Below are positions 53,187-64,000 of a stretch of 64,000 nucleotides of DNA, one piece after another. The stretch's first letter is position 1. Every line of letters begins with the position of its first letter. The stretch is from positions 11,497,256 to 11,561,255 of the forward strand of contig NC_077248.1 in the NCBI RefSeq assembly GCF_947179165.1. The letters are read 5' to 3'. This stretch comes from Solanum dulcamara. Taxonomy: Eukaryota > Streptophyta > Magnoliopsida > Solanales > Solanaceae. The notes below the pieces were generated by a model, which saw nothing but the letters and a program-made list of their open reading frames with translations, was not told the origin of the DNA and ran no database searches. Both the position numbers and the translations under genes were made by a program.

Positions 53187-54155
53187 AAATTATTTGGGTG
53201 AATACTTTTTAATAAATAATTATTGATTTTAACGATACTTTTTATTTATTACCAACTATAGTAATACATAATAATATTATGATATATCTGTCATTATTAA
53301 AAGTAAATTGTGCATGCAATATAAATGTATTAAAAATATTTTAAAATATATTATGCTTGTTTGATAAGAAATTGACACAATTATTATAAGTGTATTAAAG
53401 TATGTGATAAATATATTATTCATGAATAAGACTTGTATTATATGAATTTTATAAATTATTTTCGGTAATATATATTAAAACTGTATTATAAATGTAATAT
53501 AACTTTCTAGTAAAAACAAATATTATTATTATAAATGATAAATATTTTTTTAATATAGTATATTTATGTAAGTTCCCATAAAAATTGTACTGCTGCAAGA
53601 AAATTTTAGGGCCTCCACAATGGTGAGGCCTAAAGCAGTTGCTTGGGCTGCTTTACCATTGGGCCGACCCTGGAATTTAGGAGCGGCAAATGCGTAATTT
53701 GAGTTGGATTTGAACAGTTTAAAATAAAGTATATTAGTATATAAATGAGGAAAAATTACTTAATTGAGTATTTTTTAAAAATTAATTATTGATTTTAGCG
53801 ATATTTTTTATTTATTACAATTTATAGCAATACATAACAATATTATGATAAATCTACACTTGTATTAAAAGTGAATTATGTATACAATATAAATGTATTA
53901 TAAGTGTTTTAAAATATATATTATGTTTGTGTAGTAAGAAACTGACATAATGTATTATAAGTCTATTAAAGTATGTGATAAATGTATTATTTATCTATAA
54001 AACTTGTATTATTTATGTTTTATAAATAGTTCTCTGCAATATGTATTAAAACTGTATTATAAATGTATTATAAGTGTTCAATGAAAAAAAAATATTGCTA
54101 TAGATGATAAATATTTTCTTAATATTGTATATTTATGTAAGTTTTCCTATAAATG
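53187..54155 (+). repeat. Direct repeat pair of ~400 bp
   Basis: Unit 1 (53187-53590) and unit 2 (53751-54155) share ATTGATTTTA.CGATA, TTTTATTTATTAC, ATTAAAGTATGTGATAAAT and ATATTTATGTAAGTT in the same order, about 565 bp apart. The 160-bp spacer holds GGGCCTCCACAATGGTGAGG...GGGCCGACCCTGG, which looks like a transposon end. No coding region. Confidence 0.75.
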
Positions 54156-54650
54156 ATCGGGTTAATGACTCGCCTAAAATATTTTGATAAGATGATCTAG
54201 GAAAAAATGCGCTAGACATAGGTGATAACCCAACCTTTTCAATTTAACACAACTTTTGATCAATAGATATTTTGGAACATTTATAGATATTCTTAATCAA
54301 TCTTTAATGAATATTTATGTTGTCGAGCATACATATAAACGGAAGAAAGTAGAGGGATATTAGAAAGTCTTCCTTCTTTCATTCTTGTCTCGTGCAATAG
54401 AATTGAATTAAGAGTTAATCCTTAGATGTTTTGGTTACAAATAGTGAGAACAAGATCATTCTTAGGAAGACCAAATTGTGAAAGAGGCGTTAAGGCTAAA
54501 GCCGTAATATCAATGTTTTATTACAGACTTGACTATCCGAAAAAAAAAAGAAGAGACAACAAGACATGACCCTTAATATAATTAAGCATGATCAAACTCG
54601 ATCCATATGCATCTTTATTCTTCGCCAACACGATAGCACTAACACCAATT

Positions 54651-55747
54651 TCACTGGACCCTGCATCGCAATATTAGATTAAACGAACATTAACCAACAA
54701 ATTTATTGGCAATATTTATACTAATCTTCTCTTTTATATTCAATTTTGATGACTCGAATCTATAATTTTAGAATTTAAGATAGAGGGTATTTACCATCTG
54801 ATTGAGCAACTTTCTCTTATCCTTTTATAGCCAATTGAATTTGATTGTATCGAAAAAAATATATATATAGCAAGCATTGAGATCTAAAGTTTCAAATTTA
54901 CTACTGTTGGTGTTACTCCATTATCTAATTTACTTTAACAATGAGAGCTAGCACCAATTCTAAACATATTAGACATGTTTGTTTGTTTTTTGGTTTATTT
55001 CAAAATAAAATTACCTTTTTATATTTGAAAATAATTAACTTTAAAATTTTAAGATAATTTATAATTATGTAAATATTTAAGGCTTATTTTAGATCACAAA
55101 TTTCTTTGTTAAACTCAATATCCAATCAAATACTGCAAGAATCAAAATATTATACTTCCTTATTTAGAAACAGTTTCCCCCGGACCCCGCGCATAGCGGG
55201 AGCTTTAGTGCACCGGGCTGCCCTATTTAGAAACAGTTTAACTTTAAACTTCTTAATGAGATTATTTACATTTACACCACATAAAATAATTATAACTTGT
55301 TTTAATTTAGATAACACCTTTCGAATTTCTTTTGTTTTTAACATAGTACACATTCAATCAAAACACCACCACATAAATTGGAACAGAAAAAATACAAATA
55401 TTAAAATTAACGTACTTGGTGCAGTCAGTGGAGAGGCTAATCTTGAATGGACTTTTGACACCACAAATCCCAGGAAGAGCAGCAGCTTTGCCCATGTCAA
55501 TGCCCTTTATAGTAGTAGCAGCTGATTTCAGGCAAGAGCATGCAGTCCTACGATCCTGTGTAGTCTTAGCAGAATTCACCAAACCTTTAACAACATTACA
55601 ACAAAGACCCACAGGACCACGATTCTGCAAATAAGGGAGACAGTTAACCACACCAGCCTGAACTTGACCACAAGTAAATGCCTCTGATGCATAGGGTGCA
55701 ACCATCACCATGCACAAAACCACCAAACATGCAATTTTCCCAACCAT
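54651..55747 (-). CDS. Type 1 non-specific lipid-transfer protein
   Basis: Exon 1 is 55747-55416 and exon 2 is 54660-54651, only 10 nt; the 755-bp intron has GT-AG ends. Joined they give 113 residues ending STDCTKVQ, the classic nsLTP terminus, which is why I chose this exon rather than the read-through to 55358. Residues 1 to about 23 form a signal peptide. The eight-cysteine motif is complete (26, 36, 49/50, 70/72, 95, 109), with spacing C-9-C-12-CC-19-C-1-C-22-C-13-C as in type 1. The usual PYKIS reads PFKIS. nsLTPs are small secreted proteins that bind lipids in a central cavity, with roles in cuticle formation and defence. Among the in-frame ATGs, the one at 55747 gives the canonical signal peptide; an upstream ATG at 55780 would add 11 residues. 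The lipid ligand is unknown. Confidence 0.92.
55161..55239 (+). mobile_element. 5'-truncated SINE tail with 16-bp TSD in the nsLTP intron
   Basis: A 47-bp insert (55177-55223), CCCCCGGACCCCGCGCATAG through GTGCACCGGGCTGCCC, is flanked by perfect TATTTAGAAACAGTTT copies (55161-55176 and 55224-55239). I recognise the insert as the 3' part of a Solanaceae tRNA-derived SINE. A long TSD and missing 5' end fit target-primed retrotransposition. It lies antisense to the gene. Confidence 0.85.
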
Positions 55748-55827
55748 TTTTTTTAGAGAAGATATAAAGTTAATTAACAATATTAGAGAAACAAATGTTT
55801 TTTGCTCGTGTTGGGTACTTTTGATGG

Positions 55828-55836
55828 TTTTTTATA
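55828..55836 (-). promoter_or_regulatory. TATA box of the nsLTP gene
   Basis: On the minus strand it reads CTATAAAAA, about 80-90 bp upstream of the start codon, a normal distance for a plant promoter. The sequence between would be the 5' UTR start and leader. Confidence 0.6.
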
Positions 55837-55914
55837 GAGTGGGAGAATTAGTTGGCAGTTGGGTCATTAAATTCAATGTTCTTTTTTTTTGGGTACATAA
55901 TTACATAAATATAC

Positions 55915-56316
55915 TCACTCCGTGTCATTTTACTTGACAACTATATTAAAAATAAATATTTTATTTTATTACTTGTTCATTTTAGCAAATCAAAAGAATT
56001 TTTTACCTTAGTATTAAATAACTACACAAGGCAGTAGCACTGTAACAAATAAAGAATTTTGTGGCACTTAGATTTTAGAGACTTTGGATGCAATGACATT
56101 AACTCAATTATCGCTACATGCTTTTGTGGTTGAAATACATATTGACGTTAAAAGAAAAAATTATTACCTGTGTCTCTTTTGTTGTAGTGCAATAGTCAAA
56201 TTTAGAGTTTGAAAGGATCATTAATAAGATTTATGTGGTAAAAGACACATCTAATTAAAAATTTCTTAGAGAGCGCATTAGATCAACAGAGGCTAAATAA
56301 TATAAAATAGAGGGAG
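55915..56316. mobile_element. MITE-like element upstream of the nsLTP gene
   Basis: It starts CTCACTCCGTGTCATTTTAC and ends ATATAAAATAGAGGGAGTA, inverted and partly matching, with TA at the borders. It is non-coding. A further MITE-like end (GGGACGAAGGGGGTA) lies near 56552-56566. No gene is seen from here to 57456. Confidence 0.55.
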
Positions 56317-57456
56317 TATTATTATTGCGGTTAGAAAAGAACATAGCTCTATTTCACGAAAATGGTGCAAATATTTTGATTATGAATTTAGGTATAAATT
56401 TTTTTAAATAAAATTTACACATTTAAAAATTACATAAAAATTAATACAAGCCAACATAATTGATGATTCAAAATAGTTTTATTTTAAAATTAAAAAATTA
56501 TAACAAAAAAATATATTTGACTCTCCAAATAATAACATCTTCACGTAAAGGGACGAAGGGGGTATTAAATTCTCATGCAAACTAAACTAGATATTTTCAA
56601 ATATTCAAGAGATTTGAAAAGACTCACTACAAATGTTTCTAAGTGCTGAGCTATATTTATTTTACTTGTGGAGTTAACTTAATTATAGCAAAGTGATACC
56701 AATTAAGAAGTTGCAAATTAGGTTGACGTGGAATATTACTGGTATTCTCCAACGCAATTCATCTTTAATTTCAGCCTATGAAATCAATATATCTAGAACT
56801 TGATAGAAAATATACAGTACTAAATATATAAGAGTTTCAAAAGGCATCTATAAGGTTGTGATTCATTATATACTGAATTAAATTGGTTCTAAGTTATATT
56901 TGACGATTAATCAATAATTTGAGGTGCTTTTTTGGGTGTATGACATCATATCCACTGTTAGTTCATTTATTCTAATTAGCCGTTTTAACTCTATATTATG
57001 ATCATGATCAATTTAGCATTAAGATTGTCACTATATATCATCAATATCAATCTCATCAAGAATTTTATTCATTGCTTTAAGACGATTTTGAATTGGATAC
57101 TCAAATTCTCTCAACAAATCAAAGCCAAATGCTGATAACCCTTTTTACATTAGTCTTCTCTCGGTAGCTACTACAATATTGGGGCTTTTTAAAAAAATAA
57201 TAATAATCAAGTCGCTTTAGAATTCATTCATTTTTATCTTAAATCTAGATTAATCAGTATCAATAATATATTCAGTATAATCTTATAAATAAAATCTAAA
57301 TAAAATAAAATATATGTAAACTTTGCCTTATTAATACTATCTATAAACTTTAGTTCCTCGTTATTTGTGTGAAGGCTTCAAATTGTATTTATTATATCCC
57401 CGGGACCTCGCCTACTCTTAACAATTGCTCTACGATTTTAGATTGAAGTTATTCTT

Positions 57457-57804
57457 ATGGTGAGTTTGGTAAAGAAAATATTATTCCGAAAAATAAGTGA
57501 ATTTTTTATTTATTCTAAAAAAATTTAAAATTTAGATAAATATTATGGAAGGTGTATGGGAAGGGGACTATAGGGGTGTCGGAGAAGATGAGGTGTGTTG
57601 GAGGGCATAGGGGGAACAAAATTAATATCGAATATAATGCTACTTATAGAACTTGTTTTTCATACTTTCATTAGGAACATTATTTTTCTCATTTTTTTTT
57701 ATGAAACTTGTTATCAAAAAAATATTTTCTAAAATTTTAAATTTTGACTAATCAAACATGAAAAAATAAAAAATAAAAAATTCTACATGCCGAACACACC
57801 CTTA
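57457..57804. mobile_element. MITE-like element, GGGTGTGTTCGGTA family, copy 2
   Basis: It shares the central GGTGTCGGAGAAGATGAGGT...TGTTGGAGGG and the flanking order of the copy at 17644, and ends GCCGAACACACCCTTAA, the inverted form of the other copy's start. The left end has decayed. Confidence 0.65.
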
Positions 57805-60800
57805 ATCTAACAGTGATCAAATTTCTCATGGCCGTGGCCTAAATTCAAGTTGTCAATATTTGTTAGGTAGAAATTATTAATATAATAATTATCCAAACCA
57901 AAACACGTGGATTAGGCCAAAATCCCAACTCCGATCCACTAAATAAGAAAAGAAAAACAAATTGAAAGGAAATGGATTAATTCACAAGGGTACGTCAATC
58001 AATGTTTAATCTTTGTAGTGATACTTATTAAATAGGAACAATTTCAAATATATATAATAAATATATTCATATTTTATTTACATAAAAAATAGTAAAAAAT
58101 CATAGAAAATATATAGTGACTATATAATATAGCTTACCAAAAGCCATAAAAAATATATACTAACTATACAATATAGATTACCTATACATGAGTTATACAC
58201 TGAATATATATTTTAATACATTTTATACATGAAATATACATTGAGTATACATGAATATACACCAAATGACCCTTTTTTTGTTAATTAAAATGACCAATGA
58301 CCATCTACTGTAATCATCCCTACTAAATACTCCATCGGTTCATTTTACTTGTTCAGTATTTTAAAAACAAATATTTATTTTTATTGGTTAGTTTTAACAT
58401 ATCAGAAAGATATAATTATAATTTTCATATTTTACCATCAATATTAATTAATTATTCTTCAAATTATTTTTGCAAAACCAAATTAATATAAGTATTATGA
58501 TAAAATACTCTTATTAATTGTCAGTTTTTAATGATCAAGCATGATTCAAAATGAATAAACACAATATGTATATGCATGACCATAGATATCATGCTAAGGA
58601 AGGAGGAGGAGAAACCGATGAGAGAAAAGAAAATTAAAACTTAAAGAGTAACAATTTTGGTAATAATCAGACATTAAATCCTTTAAATTATGATGGAAAA
58701 GGTTCCAACTTCTAATGTGATAGTTAAAGCCCTTAATCAGACATTTGGTTACAAGTGGAAAATAACACATGCATATTAGAATAATTAGAAAAATAGGTTC
58801 TTGCCTAATAATTGGTGAGTAGGCAACAGATTAAAAAGAGAATTTTAACTATTTATTGATGATTTTGATTTTTGACACTGATATTTACTAAAAAGGTAAA
58901 AGAGAAAGTGATCAATTCTCTCTTTTAATTTTTACTAGTATATTTCAATTCTTTTTATCCTGAATTTGTTTTTCATTTTGATTCATTCTATTGACTTTTT
59001 TTAAAATTATTTTTCAATAATGTTTTTGTGTTCTTAATTAATTGGGAAGAAGGTGACACATTTTTGGAAGGAAATTTTAATTATTTACTTGATGAATTTG
59101 ACGTCGATTTTACTAAGAAGGTAAAAACAAAACAGACCAACACTCTTTTTTAAATGTCTTTTAATATAATTGTTATCACATATTTCAATATTTTTAATCC
59201 TAGAAATGCTTTTCTTATTGATTTTAACTTTCATTCTACTAACATGTTTTCTCTCATTTTTCAATGAACCTTTTGTACTGATTTAGAATCCAGTTTGTTC
59301 TTAAACTATGGCGCTACAAATTGAGATAAAATAGAATTTAATGTCGATTCTTCTACTAAGTAAGAAGATATAAAGATATTAAAAAGGTTCAGTACGTCTC
59401 ATTTTATAGTGACAAAAAATTCTATCAAAACATTATTATGTAATTTTTTAATATTTTTTAAAAAATTTAAGTTTCACTTGCTGATATATTGTTTGGTATT
59501 TTACTGTTATTTTATATTGTGAAGTATTTCTTAGACAACCTGAAAAAAAGTACACCAAAGTATAAAACAAATTAAATGTTCAACTTCATGTGCATTAGAA
59601 ATAAAATAATGTTATCATTAAGGACTATATTTTAGATAAAGAATATACTTTTTAATAGATGTTAAATTTTGTTAAGCTTTATTTTCTTTCATTGTCTGAA
59701 AATTATCTTCATAATATTATTAAAATAAGTGATAATACTATGATTACACAATAAAGTAAATATAAAATTGATCGAAGAAAAAATTTAATTGTTTAACGAT
59801 CACATAAAGCGCGATCAAATTCACCAATTTACGGATAAAGATAATCCTAATTATGCTCAAAATCATGAAATTCTTGTTCAAAAATAAATTAGCTACTGGG
59901 ACGTTATTTCACTTTAACACCATTGATCGATACAAATGCACAATTTTCTTGGGAAAGAATATGAAATACGACACATCATGTGTCACACATGTACAAGGCC
60001 ATTGAAATAGAAAAATTAATGTGAAGGCAGCTATGAACATGCCATGTTTACACATTTTAGATTTTACATACCCACGAGACTTCACTCAATGTGATTTTTA
60101 GGTCCACTGGGTGCAAACAATGGACAGTTGAAATTGGACTATGAAAATTTCGATTTGAATTTCTTACTTCCAAAATTTTAGAAGATTATATATAATGAAA
60201 ATCAAAATCAAAGTCGGTTGGATTTTTCAAAGTTCCTTTTGGGGTCATTTAATTTTGATAATTTCAATTCTTTTGTTGGATTTTCTTCTTAAAGGTATAC
60301 AAATAGGATAATATTTATCCGTTTTAGCTTGATTTTTGGATTTTCAAGAATTAGAGATTATTGTTTTTATATAAAATATATACAATTTTGTCAAAACATA
60401 CGACTTGTAGATACCATTTTTGTTAGACAGAATCCGGTTAAAACATAAAACTTATAAACAACTTGAATACGAATTTTTTGTTGTATACATTTTCGGTCAA
60501 AACATATAACTTATATACAAATTATTTATGTCGTCCTTTTCAAATTTCAATCTGAAATTTCAACCAAAATCATCTCTAATCTTTACCAAATTCTCTCAAA
60601 ATTGAGATATAAACTTTAAAGGGTATTTTTCATTCATTTCCAACATCCAATCCAATAAATAACTTCACAAAACTCAATTTTCAAATTCAAAACTTTTAAA
60701 AGCGTTTCAATTTTCGGCCCATTAATTTTGGTGCTATTCGGCCCACCAATTTTGTTAAAACTTCTCTTCTTATTCCAACTCTTAAAACCTATTGTAGAAA

Positions 60801-61139
60801 ATACTTCACCTCCACCTTGATGAATGTTATCATCTTTAACAAATACCAATTCAAAAAATATGTTGCATCGTTACTTACACTATATTCCAATCAATCATGA
60901 TCTTCTTTAAACCATTTAGGATTAAAACGACATATGTCTCCATAAAAATCTACTTGAGGAAAAATATGATTCTCAAGTTGACAATGACCTTGTTGGAGGT
61001 ATGCTCTCCTACATCACAATCATTTAGATGATAGTTTAAGATTGAAGTTCTTTTCACTGGAGTGAACTCTAAAGAATTTAATTCAATTTCTTGTCTTCGA
61101 GAAGAATTCAATGGTACTTCTTAATCCAGTTTCATAGGA
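57805..61139. other. Long AT-rich region without genes
   Basis: No host gene is supported; the small open frame at 60849-60634 has no recognisable features. A MITE-like start (CTCCATCGGTTCATTTTACT) occurs near 58331. From 58811 to about 59350 two and a half degenerate copies of a ~235-bp unit can be traced through GAATTTGACGTCGATTTTAC-like landmarks. Confidence 0.4.
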
Positions 61140-61371
61140 AAGCGTGGATTGTTTTGTACACCATTGAGTATTACAATCATGCTTAGCCACAATTACCTTT
61201 TTTCACAAACCAACATTTGAATAAACCTCTAATGCCATTTTACAAGCATACATTTGCTATGTTTAGCAAAATCTTTGATACCAAGGTCATCAAGAGGTTT
61301 CGGAAGAGTGACTTTTGGACACTTCATACGGTATAATTTATGAGATTTATTAGTGTCTTCCCATAGAAAAT
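61140..61371 (-). pseudogene. LINE (L1-type) RT remnant
   Basis: The minus strand reads LWEDTNKSHKLYRMKCPKVT, LPKPLDDLGIKDFAKHSKCM and LVKWH, with stops at the Trp codon after LVKWH and beyond. This follows the region after the RT core in plant L1 LINEs, where FLWxG, LPKxxGGLGI and LLxKWxWRF are usual. The fragment stops at 61371, where a Copia LTR begins. Confidence 0.65.
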
Positions 61372-61864
61372 TGTTGGGGGAGGAAGCACCACAACTAAAG
61401 TTTGATATGATGAAAATATTGAAAATAAATTGGACACGAGAATTTTACGTGGAAACCCCTCTAAATGATAGAAGGGAAAAAACCACGGGGTAGAAGGATC
61501 TCACTATAAAATATATGGAGTACACAGCTCTCAAATACAAGGAAAAAACAATAATTAACACTTCTCTCTTGTAAAAGGAACAACTACTAAGAAGGACACT
61601 CAAGACTAAAAATATTTATCTTGGTGTATAACTCTCTTTGTATTCTTACTCTCTCTTTCTGGGATGATTTAAATGAGGGCAGGAAGCCCTCTATTTATAG
61701 GAGGATGAAAACGCGTAAACGGATTTTACGCGTTTCATCAAAACTCATAAACAGCTGTCTGCCAACTTTTTCCTCCATTCCTTTTTCCTTTTTGGCTGCC
61801 ATTTCTTGCTTTTACTTTTCAAAAAGGACGGTGCATGTAGCACCTCCTTTTTGACTTCCTTTCA
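61372..61864 (-). repeat. 3' LTR of Copia E (493 bp)
   Basis: On the minus strand it starts TGAAAGGAAGTC and ends CCTCCCCCAACA. A TATA box, CCTATAAATAGAGGGC, lies at about 61685-61700, so the transcript would start just after it. The segment TTTACGTGGAAACCCCT (plus strand) is typical of such LTRs. Confidence 0.8.
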
Positions 61865-61937
61865 TTCTCCCACTTGAAGATTTAATTGAGAATCAATTAA
61901 GTCTTCACACCATCCTTTCTACCCAATTACTGCAATG

Positions 61938-64000
61938 TTACGTTTCTGCTAGGCCAATAGAAGATTGACACCATATGAATTTGTTACTGTTGATCGGCTT
62001 CGTAAACATATCTGCCAGGTTGTTATTAGTGTGAATTTTCTGAATATCCACACTGCCTTCTTCCACCTTCTCACGAACAAAGTGATACTGAACTCGTATG
62101 TGTTTTGTCCTTGAATGAAATGCCGGATTCTTTGCAAGATGCAAAGCGCTCTGACTGTCACAAAACAAACCAATCTTCTCTTGTTTGTGCCCGAGCTCCT
62201 CCAATAACATCTGCATCCATATTGCCTCTTTGCTAGCTTGTGTAGCTGCTACATATTCTGCTTCCGTCGTAGATGTAGCCACGATAGACTGCAGTTTTGA
62301 AACCCAGCTTACAGCTCCTCCAGCAAGAGTAAACACATAACCTGTGGTGGACTTGCTTTTATCAAGATCACCTGTATAATCTGAATCAACATAACCTTTA
62401 ACAGTAAAGTCTGATCCTCCATAACACATTGTAACATCTGAGGTACCCTTGATGTATCTTAGGATCCTCTTAACAGTATTCCAATGCTCTCTACCAGGAT
62501 TAGCCATGTATCGACTAACCACTCCCACTGCTTGTGCAATGTCAGGTCTTGTACATACCATGGCAAACATTAAACTTCCCACTGCTGATGCATACGGTAC
62601 TCGAGACATCTCCATCCTCTCTGCTTCATTGCTAGGACTCATACTTGAGGATAACTTGAAATTAATAGGAGGTGGGGTAGAAATTGACTTACAGTCTTGC
62701 ATCTTGAAGCGTCTCAAGATTTTCTTTAAGTAGTTCTTTTGAGAAAGCCAAATCTTCCTATTATTTCTGTCTCGGTGAATTTGCATCCCTAGAATCTTGT
62801 TTGCTGGTCCCAAGTCCTTCATTTCAAACTCCCTAGCCAACTGTGCCTTTAAATTTGTGAGACGATCTTTGTTGGGGCCTGCTACCAACATATCGTCAAC
62901 ATACAACAGCAAAATAACAAAATCTTCATCACCAAATCTCTTGTAATAAACACAAGGATCTGAACTATGTCTGTTGTATCCAAGGCTTATAATGAAGGAA
63001 TCAAATCTCTTATACCAACATCTCGGTGCCTGTTTGAGACCGTATAGAGATTTGTTCAACCTGCAAACCAAGTTCTCTTTTCCATGTTCTTCAAAACCTT
63101 CTGGTTGGAGCATATAAATTTCTTCTTCAAGCTCTCCATGAAGAAATGCAGTTTTGACATCTAACTGCTCCAAGTACAAGTCAAATGTAGCACACATCGC
63201 CAGGACCACTCGAATTGTTATGAGTCGAACCACTGGAGAAAATATCTCATTAAAGTCGATACCTTCTTTCTGAGCGAATCCTTTCACCACCCATCTTGCA
63301 CGATACCTCTACACTTGGTCATTACCATTGCGTTTGATCTTGTAGACCCATTTGTTTCCAATGGCCTTCCTTCCTTGTGGTAATTGAACAAGATCCCATG
63401 TTTTATTTTTATGAAGAGCTTCAATTTCTTCTTGCATTGCTGCCACCCACAGAGATGATTCTTGGCCTTTCATAGCCTCGTGAAAAGTTGAAGGCTCTCC
63501 ATCTTCTGTTAGTAGACAGTATGCAATATTACTCTCCATAAAATAATCTGAGTGCCAAGCTGGTTCTCTTCTCTCCCTAGTTGACCGTCGAACTCCTGGA
63601 GTTTCGATCTCAGCTTGCTCTTGTTCTTCTTGCTCTGGTGCTGCTTCAGAAGAAACTGGAACTTCTTCTATTTCTTCAACTTCAACTATAGTAGTCTCTG
63701 ATTTTTCTTTTGAAGTGCTACCTTCTTTTGCTTGTATCTTGTTTTCAACAAATACAACATCCCTGCTGATTACCACCTTGCGGGCTGTGGGATCCCACAA
63801 GCGATACCCCTTGACTCCATCAGCATACCCTAAGAAAATGCATTCCCTGGATTTTGGATACAACTTTGATTTTTCTTGGGTGTTGTACATAACATAAGCA
63901 GGACTTCCGAATATATGTAAGCGAGAATAATCAACTGGTTTTCCTGTCCACATCTCCATTGGCGTTTTCAGATCAATTGCGGTTGATGGTGACCGATTGA
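61938..64000 (-). pseudogene. Copia E pol, nearly intact, partial
   Basis: One frame runs from the window edge to the TAA at 61938. The only stop is a TAG at 63311-63309 (GNDQV*RYRARW), where relatives have Glu; a single G-to-T change explains it. The order is: end of the integrase region (SRLHIFGSPAYVM, RECIFLGYADGVKGYRLW), an acidic linker (EVEEIEEVP), RT start (LWVAAMQEEIEALHKNKTWD), [55 protein letters not shown], then RNase H (YVDSDYTGDLDKSKSTTGYV, FCDSQSALHLAKNPAFHSRT, NNNLADMFTKP). All RT and RNase H signature residues I can place look sound. Confidence 0.9.

Larger units (their letters stand above)
61372..64000 (-). mobile_element. Copia retrotransposon E (3' half; runs off the window)
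   Basis: The minus-strand 3' LTR occupies 61864-61372 and the pol gene continues to the window edge. The PPT, AAGTGGGAGAA, precedes the LTR. RT sequence and order fit the Tork/Tnt1-like group. The 5' LTR, gag, protease and integrase must lie beyond 64000. The likely TSD here is AAAAT (61367-61371). Confidence 0.9.

Noticed and set aside
55358..55415. C-terminal extension of the nsLTP frame after STDCTK
   Set aside because: The extra residues ([18 protein letters not shown]) are intron sequence: a GT donor sits at the usual family position and a 10-nt exon restores the family terminus.
55106..55525. 139-residue plus-strand reading frame
   Set aside because: It is antisense to the nsLTP exon and intron and covers the SINE; composition follows the opposite strand's codons.
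60634..60849. 71-residue minus-strand frame
   Set aside because: It lies in AT-rich DNA with no start context, domain or neighbouring exon.

Overview
The window is plant nuclear DNA, most likely from a Solanaceae species. This rests on AT-rich sequence, GT-AG introns, plant class III peroxidases with secretion signals, a type 1 non-specific lipid-transfer protein (nsLTP) with the classic tiny last exon, and a SINE tail and hAT-like repeat of types I know from tomato, potato and tobacco. The family is an inference; nothing here fixes the species.

Host genes are few. Three class III peroxidase paralogs (1856-3127, 18676-19829, 43450-44590) lie in the same orientation. Each has three exons and encodes 318-319 residues with a signal peptide and intact haem-pocket histidines. 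They share a proximal promoter block, and copies 2 and 3 also share about 1.5 kb of upstream DNA, so the duplications carried regulatory DNA with them. An nsLTP gene lies on the minus strand (55747-54651). I see no other intact host gene.

Transposable elements fill roughly two thirds of the window and account for most of the spacing between the peroxidases. Between copies 1 and 2 are a solo LTR (3954-5643), a hAT-type non-autonomous element (6592-7229) and a Copia element (8487-16648). The Copia sits inside a MITE and is itself split by a 3-kb solo LTR. Between copies 2 and 3 is a four-level nest: a Copia remnant (20587-41118) holds a Gypsy-type element (21126-39786), which holds an LTR element with no visible coding region (25460-36957), which holds an inverted solo LTR (26197-28823). 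Downstream of copy 3 is a decayed Copia (45806-53118) carrying another solo LTR (49597-52044). At the right edge a younger Copia (61372 to beyond 64000, minus strand) has landed in a LINE remnant. Insertion boundaries were read from TG...CA ends and target-site duplications (TSDs).

The most unusual signal is at 46041-46074, right after the 5' LTR of the Copia at 45806. It is complementary to the D-arm through anticodon loop of a tRNA-Ile(AAU)-like molecule, as if the element is primed by a 5' half-tRNA. Other points of interest are a 19-bp periodic array in one LTR, arrays of short hairpins with paired substitutions in another, GC-rich palindrome clusters in several unrelated LTRs, and a 47-bp SINE tail with a perfect 16-bp TSD in the nsLTP intron.
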